From the NCBI GenBank assembly GCA_038231615.1, contig JBBRLA010000387.1, positions 1 through 8,137 on the forward strand: a stretch of DNA of 8,137 nt, read 5' to 3'. This DNA comes from JBBRLA01 sp038231615 (GTDB taxonomy: Bacteria > Myxococcota_A > Polyangia > Palsa-1104 > JAEUJZ01). Positions 1 through 5,234 of this stretch are shown in pieces. Below the pieces are notes generated by a model. The model was not told the DNA's origin and did no database searches. It saw only the letters and a list, made by a program, of their open reading frames with translations. The position numbers were made by a program, and so were the translations under genes. Numbering within the stretch: position 1 is the stretch's first letter; each line of letters starts with the position of its first letter.

Positions 1-138
1 CACCGGGATGACGGCTGGCGCTACGCCTGGTGGAGCAGCAGCCGGGCTGGGGCCGGGAAAAAGCCCGAAAAGCAGCGCCACCGCCAAAATATGAAACCGA
101 AGCTGAGGACGCGGCCACGGCGGGGCCGAGCGGGGTGA
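1..138 (+). CDS. C-terminal end of an unidentified protein (partial)
   Basis: Frame 1 is open from the left edge to a TGA at 136-138 and gives 45 residues. It begins HRDDGWRYAWWSSS and ends in a strongly basic tail rich in Arg and Lys (KLRTRPRRGRAG). The first twenty codons have mostly G or C in the third position, which fits coding sequence here, while the last half is more mixed. I do not recognise the family. A basic, low-complexity C-terminus is common in this kind of genome. The next probable start codons (157 and 300) lie on the same strand, so this could be the first gene of a short same-strand group. It might also be chance, because the frame is short and its start lies outside the window. 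Confidence 0.35.
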   Translation, partial: HRDDGWRYAWWSSSRAGAGKKPEKQRHRQNMKPKLRTRPRRGRAG

Positions 139-156
139 CGAACCAGGAGGAGGGAC

Positions 157-258
157 ATGCAGGCTCAGCATCGCCGCAACATACCACGGTGCCCTGGGCC
201 GCGGCGCGATGGCCGAACGTGTACCGGCCCCACCCTGCTGCGCTCCGTGGTAAGCTAA
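157..258 (+). CDS. Possible 33-aa small protein with strong ribosome binding site
   Basis: An ATG at 157 is preceded by AGGAGG at 145-150 with an ideal 6-nt gap, and it opens a 33-codon frame ending in TAA at 256-258. The product begins MQAQHRRNIPRCPGPRRD. It is Arg- and Pro-rich with two cysteines (residues 12 and 22) and no membrane segment. It sits 41 nt before the start of the next gene, which has the same AGGAGG-6-ATG arrangement. It could be a small protein or a translated leader of the downstream gene. The only evidence is the ribosome binding site and position. The composition is not convincing by itself, so this is a tentative call. Confidence 0.28.
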   Translation: MQAQHRRNIPRCPGPRRDGRTCTGPTLLRSVVS

Positions 259-287
259 GGCTGTCAGCGGCCCGGCGGTCGCGACCC

Positions 288-293
288 AGGAGG
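288..293 (+). promoter_or_regulatory. Shine-Dalgarno AGGAGG deciding the start at 300
   Basis: AGGAGG ends 6 nt before the ATG at 300. The frame is open further upstream (to 30), but no comparable site precedes that start, and the upstream residues are low-complexity and Arg/Ala-rich. The start at 300 is therefore preferred. Confidence 0.7.
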
Positions 294-299
294 CGCCTC

Positions 300-914
300 A
301 TGAGCGGACCACGCAACGGCCCTTTCCCCGCGCAACAGCCTGACCCGGGTAGGGCCATCCAGCCCGCCACGCCCTCGTCTTCGTCTTCTGGCGCGCCTCC
401 CTTTGGCGGGCCGGGTGTCGTCATCCCCTCCCGCGCCGAGCACCGGAGCGCACGCCCGGTGGTGATCTTCCTGGGCTTCGCCGCCCTGGCGCTGAGCGGG
501 GGGGTGGCCTTCATGGCCCAGCCCACCCCCTGCGGCCACCACTGTACGCGCCGCGCCGCGCCGACCCCGCGGCAAATCGTCGCCGTGCCGGCACCTGCAC
601 AAGCGATCGTCGAGCCGCCCGCGGCATCCGTGGAAGATCCTCTGGAGCAGGCCCTGCACGCGGCGCAAACAGCCTACGTCAACGCCGACTACGCCGAGGC
701 GGTGCGCATCGCCGGTCCCTTGCGCGACACCGCGGTGTCCTCGCGGGCGTGGCGCGTCATCGGCGGAGCGGCCTGTCAGATGAAGGATCTCAAGCAGGTC
801 GGCGAGGCCTACAACCACCTCGACAGCGACAGCCGGCAGTTCGTCACCTACGTGTGCCATCGGAACGGCGTGCGCTCCATCGGCAAGCACCTCGTGAAGG
901 GCGCCGGGAAGTAG
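300..914 (+). CDS. Single-pass membrane protein with TPR-like C-terminal domain (resembles the tail of myxobacterial Ser/Thr kinases)
   Basis: The protein has 204 residues. Residues 1-51 are disordered and rich in Pro, Gly and Ser (including SSSSS at 26-30). One membrane helix spans about 52-73 (VVIFLGFAALALSGGVAF). A Pro/Ala linker with a CGHHC pair (Cys78, Cys82) follows, then a helical domain at about 113-192. That domain reads LEQALHAAQTAYVNADYAEA, RAWRVIGGAACQMKDL, EAYNHLDSDSRQFVTYVC. Its spacing matches a degenerate TPR, and the AW-IG-A-C-KD...AY..LD..SRQ...YVC pattern is one I recall from the C-terminal end of myxobacterial protein kinases. That is recollection, not a search. No kinase domain is present here, so the domain stands alone. 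The N-terminus is probably cytoplasmic and the TPR-like part periplasmic. The function is unknown; protein-protein interaction is likely. It converges with the TPR gene at 1058-2617, which has the same overall plan. Confidence 0.75.
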   Translation: MSGPRNGPFPAQQPDPGRAIQPATPSSSSSGAPPFGGPGVVIPSRAEHRSARPVVIFLGFAALALSGGVAFMAQPTPCGHHCTRRAAPTPRQIVAVPAPAQAIVEPPAASVEDPLEQALHAAQTAYVNADYAEAVRIAGPLRDTAVSSRAWRVIGGAACQMKDLKQVGEAYNHLDSDSRQFVTYVCHRNGVRSIGKHLVKGAGK

Positions 915-994
915 CGTCCCGGCTCCGCGGACTTCCCGGCTGCCTCTTCCTCGGCGCTAAGTCCATCGCGTCCCCGGCGCGGGCCCACCCGTGG

Positions 995-1010
995 CCTCGC
1001 GAATGCGAGG
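995..1010. terminator. Hairpin between convergent genes (possible bidirectional terminator)
   Basis: CCTCGC-gaat-GCGAGG is a perfect 6-bp stem with a 4-nt loop. It lies in the 143-bp gap between two convergent stop codons (914 and 1058). Neither strand has a T-run after it, so it is not a classic intrinsic terminator. The position is its best support. Confidence 0.3.
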
Positions 1011-1057
1011 ACATGGGGGAGAGGTACGCCAAAAGATGCCCGGCCAGGTGCTTCTGT

Positions 1058-2617
1058 TTAGAATATTGGGGTGGGGAACTCGGCTTGCCTGGTGTCCAAG
1101 GACTCGACCTCGGCGGTGAGCGTGGCGATTTCCTGTCGGGCGCGCGCCAGCCGCTTGCCCTTGGGGCTGTGCTCCTCATACTTGCGGAACCACGACAGCG
1201 CCTGGGTCAGGTCGCCGGTGGCCTTGTAGGCCTTCCCCAGGCGGAAGAACGCCGGGGGATAGTTGGGTTTGGTCGAAAGCGCATCCTGATAATGGGCGAT
1301 CGCCTGTTCGTAGTGCTTGCCCAGCAAGGCACAGTCCCCAAGGCCGAGGTGCACCTCGGGGTGCTTGCGGTGGTCATCGAGCAGTTCCATAAGGATGTGC
1401 TGCGCCTTTTCCGGCTCCTGCCGCGAGATCAGGCGCCGCGCTTCGTCGAGCTGTTCGCGCAGGCTTCCCTCGGCAGGCTGCTCCTCGGGATCGGCGACGA
1501 CGACGGACGAGGTCGCGAGAGTCGGCTTCTCCGCCGCGAGTGCTGGCCGCCTGGAGGCGGGGACGGCAGCCACGGGGGGCCGATCGGGAACGGCGGCCAC
1601 CTGGGCATGTATGTGGACGGGGGACTGAGGGGGGACGGCGGCCACGGGGGGTTGCTCGGGGATGAGCGTGGGCCTGGATAATGGGATGTAAAGCCCCAAC
1701 CCAACCAGCACTGCTGTGAAAAGGACCGCAGTGACGCCGTATGCAACACCGCGGTTTTTCTTGGCGGGTCGGGGCGCCTCTTCCATTGGCAGCGGCAGCG
1801 TTTGCCAGGCGGCAGGAGACGTGGGACCGGGCGCGGCGATGGGGCCCCTGAGGGTTTGAACCGGCACGGCGACTGGGAGCGGCAGCGTCTGTGGCAAGAT
1901 GACTGAAGGCGCCAGGGTCGGCGCCACTTGCGCCGGCGCTTCGATCTCCTCTGTCTCGCTGGAGACCTCGGCCGTCACCTGGTGGGCCCACACGGCCGAA
2001 GGACGTGGAAAAAACGGTGAGACAAAAGGAGTGACTGCCCCTCCGTCCGCGGCGGGCGTGGGCGCGGCCACCGCGGCCACCGCGGCGGGCGTGGGCGCGG
2101 CCACCGCGGCGGGCGTGGGCGCGGCCACCGGGGTGGACGTAGGCGCAGCCACCGGGGTGGGCGTGGGCGCGGCCACCGCGACCGGGGATGCGGCCGGTGG
2201 CTCCCCGCTCGGTTTCGGCGCCACCTGATCCTGCTGCAGCGACAGCACCTGCGCGAAAAATGAGTCTGGGCGGCTGAGCAGTGCCATCAGTTCCGAGAAG
2301 TCCCGTTGCGCAGAGAGATTGCGCTGGGAGGCTGGCACCTCGTCCAGTAGCGGAGCCATCGCCAGATCTGGCATCGCTGGAACGACCCGCATCGGAGTCC
2401 CCACCGCCAGCGCCGGGGTGTCCCCAACCGGCGGTGCCTTCGCCGCGGTTACATGGACCGCTGCTGCCGGCGGATCTCCTACCCGTGCGTCTTTGGCCGG
2501 GGCCGGATCTTGCTCGATTTCCTCAATGAGATCGAGCCAATCTCTGGTCCTGCTGTCCAGGCTCAGAGAAATGTCGGAGGTGAACAAACTGGTGGATGAA
2601 TCCTGGCGCTGCTTCAT
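1058..2617 (-). CDS. Membrane-anchored TPR protein with Pro/Ala octapeptide repeats
   Basis: The protein has 519 residues. Residues 1-145 are mostly disordered, with an acidic helix near 26-36 (DWLDLIEEIEQ). Residues 146-190 are an octapeptide repeat (PVAAPTPA type), and residues 191-285 a Pro/Ala-rich linker. A single membrane helix at about 289-311 is preceded by basic residues (PAKKNRG), suggesting a cytoplasmic N-terminus. Residues 320-355 repeat PPVAAVP. Residues 386-490 form about three TPR units, including HPEVHLGLGDCALLGKHYEQA and YPPAFFRLGKAYKATGDLTQA, whose G/Y/A positions are typical. The role is unknown, but TPR domains bind proteins, here probably in the periplasm. The start at ATG 2617 is chosen because a sigma-70-type promoter lies directly upstream. 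The alternative TTG start at 2650 falls inside its -35 box. The gene stands alone, with feoB ending 227 bp upstream on the same strand. Confidence 0.85.
   Translation of the reverse strand: MKQRQDSSTSLFTSDISLSLDSRTRDWLDLIEEIEQDPAPAKDARVGDPPAAAVHVTAAKAPPVGDTPALAVGTPMRVVPAMPDLAMAPLLDEVPASQRNLSAQRDFSELMALLSRPDSFFAQVLSLQQDQVAPKPSGEPPAASPVAVAAPTPTPVAAPTSTPVAAPTPAAVAAPTPAAVAAVAAPTPAADGGAVTPFVSPFFPRPSAVWAHQVTAEVSSETEEIEAPAQVAPTLAPSVILPQTLPLPVAVPVQTLRGPIAAPGPTSPAAWQTLPLPMEEAPRPAKKNRGVAYGVTAVLFTAVLVGLGLYIPLSRPTLIPEQPPVAAVPPQSPVHIHAQVAAVPDRPPVAAVPASRRPALAAEKPTLATSSVVVADPEEQPAEGSLREQLDEARRLISRQEPEKAQHILMELLDDHRKHPEVHLGLGDCALLGKHYEQAIAHYQDALSTKPNYPPAFFRLGKAYKATGDLTQALSWFRKYEEHSPKGKRLARARQEIATLTAEVESLDTRQAEFPTPIF
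1560..1651. repeat. Three degenerate 20-bp direct repeats
   Basis: Copies at 1560-1579 and 1632-1651 differ at one of 20 positions (gggacggc, A or G, then gccacgggggg). A poorer copy lies at 1586-1605. They encode the repeated PPVAAVP segments after the membrane helix of the TPR protein. Confidence 0.7.
2052..2180. repeat. 24-bp tandem repeat, five copies, in frame within the TPR protein
   Basis: The unit is gcgggcgtgggcgcggccac plus cgcg. Copies lie at 2052-2075, 2085-2108, 2109-2132, 2133-2156 and 2157-2180, with a 9-nt partial duplication (gccaccgcg) at 2076-2084. Copies two and three differ at one base and the fourth is the most diverged. Read on the minus strand, the repeat encodes an eight-residue Val-Ala-Ala-Pro-Thr-Pro unit. 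The length is a multiple of three, so copy-number change would keep the frame. Confidence 0.85.
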
Positions 2618-2621
2618 CACA

Positions 2622-2650
2622 AGTATAGAGTACGCAAATTTCGTTCCCAA
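2622..2650 (-). promoter_or_regulatory. Sigma-70-type promoter of the TPR gene, apparently leaderless
   Basis: On the minus strand, TTGGGA (2650-2645) and TATACT (2627-2622) are separated by exactly 17 bp. The -10 box ends 4 nt before the ATG at 2617, so transcription should begin at or within a base or two of the start codon. No Shine-Dalgarno sequence precedes that ATG, which agrees with a leaderless transcript. Confidence 0.55.
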
Positions 2651-2844
2651 CGGGGACTCAACCGATCATTTGCTTCACTTCGGCGAAACCACACGACCCC
2701 TTGGACCCCTTGTGTAGGGTTCTTGTCGGCAAATCCGAGGGCTATAACCCCACGCTGGTGAGGCCCTTCGGCCACAGTGCCGGCTCGGCTCCCGCTGTGT
2801 ACGTCGCCCTGCCCACACATCCCGCATTGTCTCACGGGCGTCTC

Positions 2845-4842
2845 TTACCCCAGCCCCAGAAGCCGGCCCCCCTGGTACACCAAGAGCGCCAGAAGGTACG
2901 CCGCGACATAGGTATAGATCAGCACGAACACCGGCCAGCGGTAGGTTCGCGTCTCACGGCGGATGGCCGCCACCGTGCTCGTGCACTGGCAGGCCAGCAC
3001 GAAGAACGCCAGGAGCGACGCCCCGCTGAGCGCGGTGTAGACCGGCCGCCCATCCGGCCGTTTCGCGTCGCGGATCTGCTTCTTCAGCGGGGTCGCGTCC
3101 TTGTCCGCGTCTTCGATCCCGAAGATCACCCCCATCGTGCTCACCATCAGCTCCCGCGCCCCGAACGAGCCGATGAGGCCCACGTTGATCCGCCAGTCGA
3201 AACCCACCGGCCGGGTCACCGGCTCCAGCGCCCGACCCACTGCCGCGGCCACGCTGCGGTTCATCCGCTGGACCTGCATCGGCGCGGTCGCCGCCGCCGT
3301 CAGGGGCCGCTGGAACCGGGCCGGCGCGGGGATGTTGAGCAGCCCCCAAAGGACGATTGACGCCACCAGGATCAGCGTGCCCACGTCGATCAGGAAACGC
3401 TGCGCCGCGCGCAGGCTCACCCGCCACACCCGTCGCGCCTCCGGGGCGCGGTAGGCCGGCATCTCCAGCACCAGGGGCAGGCCCTTGCCGCGGGTGATGC
3501 TGCGGCGCAACACGGCGGCGGCGAAAAGGCCGCTGATCGCGCCGAAGGCGTAGAGCCCGACGAAGATGGCCGCCTGAATAAACGCCCCGCGGGCCGCGAA
3601 GAAGGTGCCGATGAGCAGGCTGTAGGTCGGGATGCGGGCCGAGCAGGTCATCAGGGGAATGACCAGGATCGCGGTCAGCCGCTCCTTGGGGTCGCGGATG
3701 ACTCGGGTCGAGGCGATGGCCGGCACCGCGCAGGCGTGGCCGGTCAGCATAGGCACGAAGGCACGGCCCCCCAGGCCCACCGATCGTAGCAACCGGTCGA
3801 CGAGGAACGCGCCGCGCGCCAGGTAGCCGGTGGCCTCCAAAAGTTCCATGGCGATGGTCAAGAGCACGATCTGCGGCAGGAAGGTCAGCACCGTGCCGGC
3901 ACCGTTGAGCACCCCGTCCACCAGGAAAGACGAGATCAGCCCCTGGCCCAGCAGCCGGTCCAGGCGCGCCCCCAGCCAGGTGCGGCCGAAATCCAGCGCG
4001 TCCTTCAAGGGATCGGCGACGGTGAACACCGCCGCGAAGAGGCTGGTCATGAGAAGCAGGAAGATGATCGGTCCCAGCGCCGGGTGCAGAAGAATGGCAT
4101 CCAGCCGCGCGGTGCGCTCTCGGCGGCGGCGCTGGAGGTCGTCGGGGCGGGCGCTGTTGCGCTGGGCCCGGCGGGCCAGGTCCTCGGGGTCGTAGTGCGC
4201 CGGCCTTCGCGGGCGCGGCGGGTGCCGCGATTTGGCGCCTCCGCTTCTTGCGTCGAGCAGCCTGGCGGCGGCGCGTAGCACCCGATCGCGGGTCTTCGGG
4301 TCGCGGGAGCTGACCGCCAGCACCGGGGCGTCAAGCTCCCGTTCCAGCAGGGCCACGTCGAGGTCGCGCCCCTCGCCCCGGAGCACGTCGAACTGGGTGA
4401 GCACCAAAAGGAGCGGCGCCGGGCGGGCGGAAAGCTCCCGGGTCAGGCGCAGGCTCAGTGCAAGCTGGTTGGCGTCGATGACCTGGAGCAGGACCAGGGG
4501 CCGGCCGTTGTGAAGGGCCGAGGCGATGAAGGTGCGGGCAATGCCCTCGTCCGTATCCGGGTCGGCGGAAAGGTCTACCGAATACACCCCCGGCAGGTCA
4601 GTCACAGTGGCGCGCGGGCCGCCGGGGAGCTGCACGTCGGCCTCCAGCAGGTCGACCGTGACGCCCGGGTAGTTGCCGACGTGGGCCTCGGATCCGGTCA
4701 GCCGATTGTAGAGGGAGGTCTTCCCGACATTGGGTCGGCCGATGAGGGCGATGATCGGGCTGGCACCGGCTCTTTCGGGGGTCGCGTCCCGCGCCGCCAA
4801 GGCGGGCTGTTTCGGGGCCGTGGGTTCAGCGCAGTGGCTCAT
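2845..4842 (-). CDS. feoB: Ferrous iron transport protein B (GTPase-coupled Fe2+ permease)
   Basis: FeoB imports Fe2+ across the inner membrane. This copy has 665 residues, a little shorter than the roughly 770 of E. coli. The N-terminal G domain shows G1 GRPNVGKT (35-42), G2 Thr62 within YPGVTV, G3 DLPG (82-85), G4 TQFD (149-152) and G5 SSR (178-180). G4 normally starts with Asn, so Thr149 is unusual. The membrane core starts near 250. Its first gate motif reads GHACAVPAI (368-376) and its second PLMTCSARIPTY (396-407), each keeping its cysteine (371, 400). A late segment FFVLACQCTSTVAAIRRET carries Cys618 and Cys620. The start is ATG 4842, preceded by GGAG 7 nt upstream and overlapping the feoA stop as ATGA. 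The frame is open further upstream, but that stretch is out-of-frame feoA. No feoC is visible downstream. Confidence 0.97.
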   Translation of the reverse strand: MSHCAEPTAPKQPALAARDATPERAGASPIIALIGRPNVGKTSLYNRLTGSEAHVGNYPGVTVDLLEADVQLPGGPRATVTDLPGVYSVDLSADPDTDEGIARTFIASALHNGRPLVLLQVIDANQLALSLRLTRELSARPAPLLLVLTQFDVLRGEGRDLDVALLERELDAPVLAVSSRDPKTRDRVLRAAARLLDARSGGAKSRHPPRPRRPAHYDPEDLARRAQRNSARPDDLQRRRRERTARLDAILLHPALGPIIFLLLMTSLFAAVFTVADPLKDALDFGRTWLGARLDRLLGQGLISSFLVDGVLNGAGTVLTFLPQIVLLTIAMELLEATGYLARGAFLVDRLLRSVGLGGRAFVPMLTGHACAVPAIASTRVIRDPKERLTAILVIPLMTCSARIPTYSLLIGTFFAARGAFIQAAIFVGLYAFGAISGLFAAAVLRRSITRGKGLPLVLEMPAYRAPEARRVWRVSLRAAQRFLIDVGTLILVASIVLWGLLNIPAPARFQRPLTAAATAPMQVQRMNRSVAAAVGRALEPVTRPVGFDWRINVGLIGSFGARELMVSTMGVIFGIEDADKDATPLKKQIRDAKRPDGRPVYTALSGASLLAFFVLACQCTSTVAAIRRETRTYRWPVFVLIYTYVAAYLLALLVYQGGRLLGLG

Positions 4843-5114
4843 CGGGATGCTCCGCCCGCGGCGGCGAGGCGATCTGTGAGGAGGACATCGATGGCCCGTG
4901 CCAGGGACCGGCACAGGGCGAACTCCCCGCCGGATCCGGTGCGCACGTGCAGCGGGCCCCCGAGCAGGGCGCGGCGCAGCACGGTGATCGATTGACCCTC
5001 GAAGATGCCGATGGCGCGCAGCCATTCGACCTCGCGCGAATCGAGGCGCACCGCGCGCACCCGGGCAGGCTCATGCAGGACAAGCCGCGTCAAGTCGATC
5101 AAAGAGGGGACCAT
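4839..5114 (-). CDS. feoA: Ferrous iron transport protein A (SH3-like FeoA)
   Basis: This is a 91-residue protein, normal for FeoA, a small cytoplasmic SH3-like partner needed for FeoB activity. The core shows the family pattern: VRAVRLDSREVEWLRAIGIF, then EGQSITVLRRALLGGPLHVR, then GGEFALCRSLARAIDVLL, matching the usual lGi..G..i.v.r.aplgGP..v...g..iaL....A..I.V layout. The start is ATG 5114. The upstream Shine-Dalgarno is weak (CGGA about 10 nt away). The stop overlaps the feoB start by ATGA, so the two are translationally coupled. The reading frame is open on the minus strand all the way to 7208, but everything beyond 5114 is antisense to the divergent gene and is not part of FeoA. A promoter and operator-like palindrome lie directly upstream. 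Confidence 0.93.
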   Translation of the reverse strand: MVPSLIDLTRLVLHEPARVRAVRLDSREVEWLRAIGIFEGQSITVLRRALLGGPLHVRTGSGGEFALCRSLARAIDVLLTDRLAAAGGASR

Positions 5115-5129
5115 GTAATCAATCCGTCG

Positions 5130-5146
5130 TTGAAAAAGGTTTTCAA
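5130..5146 (-). promoter_or_regulatory. Perfect 7-3-7 inverted repeat, Fur-family-like operator of feoAB
   Basis: On the minus strand the site is TTGAAAA-cct-TTTTCAA, perfectly symmetric in the arms. It begins one base after the -10 box and covers the expected transcription start, 15 bp before the feoA ATG, which is where a repressor would act. It resembles TGAAAA-N3-TTTTCA type Fur sites, as I recall them for delta-proteobacteria, more than the E. coli Fur box. The regulator itself is inferred from the neighbouring iron genes. Confidence 0.6.
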
Positions 5147-5147
5147 A

Positions 5148-5177
5148 ATCATAGCACCAGAGGCAGCCGGATGCCAG
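5148..5177 (-). promoter_or_regulatory. feoAB promoter with extended -10
   Basis: On the minus strand, TATGAT (5153-5148) is preceded by TG one base upstream, giving an extended -10 (TGcTATGAT). A 4/6 match to the -35 box, CTGGCA (5177-5172), lies 18 bp further up. Initiation is expected near 5141, giving a leader of about 27 nt. Confidence 0.6.
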
Positions 5178-5234
5178 GCGCTTTGGAAGGGCGGCGCGAA
5201 AGATCCGCCCGGGTCGCGGCGCGTGTAACATGGA

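Noticed and set aside
30..299. N-terminal extension of the protein starting at 300
   Set aside because: The frame is open, but AGGAGG is placed exactly for the ATG at 300, and the extra 90 residues are low-complexity.
749..1681. A 310-codon plus-strand frame
   Set aside because: It starts inside the gene at 300-914 in another frame and is then antisense to the TPR gene. Its Gly/Arg/Leu-rich composition is typical of a shadow frame.
2708..2752. tRNA-like or structured RNA (GGTT...TCGG-caaat-CCGA...AACC)
   Set aside because: No full cloverleaf, anticodon arm or T-loop consensus can be drawn, and the stems are only four bases.
2618..2835. A 72-codon minus-strand frame (GTG start, CGMC motif) between feoB and the TPR gene
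   Set aside because: There is no good ribosome binding site, it runs through the TPR promoter to the TPR start, and no recognisable family is present. The 227-bp gap otherwise shows nothing but weak inverted repeats.
4843..5025. A 61-residue N-terminal extension of FeoB in the same frame
   Set aside because: It overlaps feoA in another frame, is Arg/Pro-rich and out of character, while ATG 4842 has a GGAG site and an ATGA overlap.
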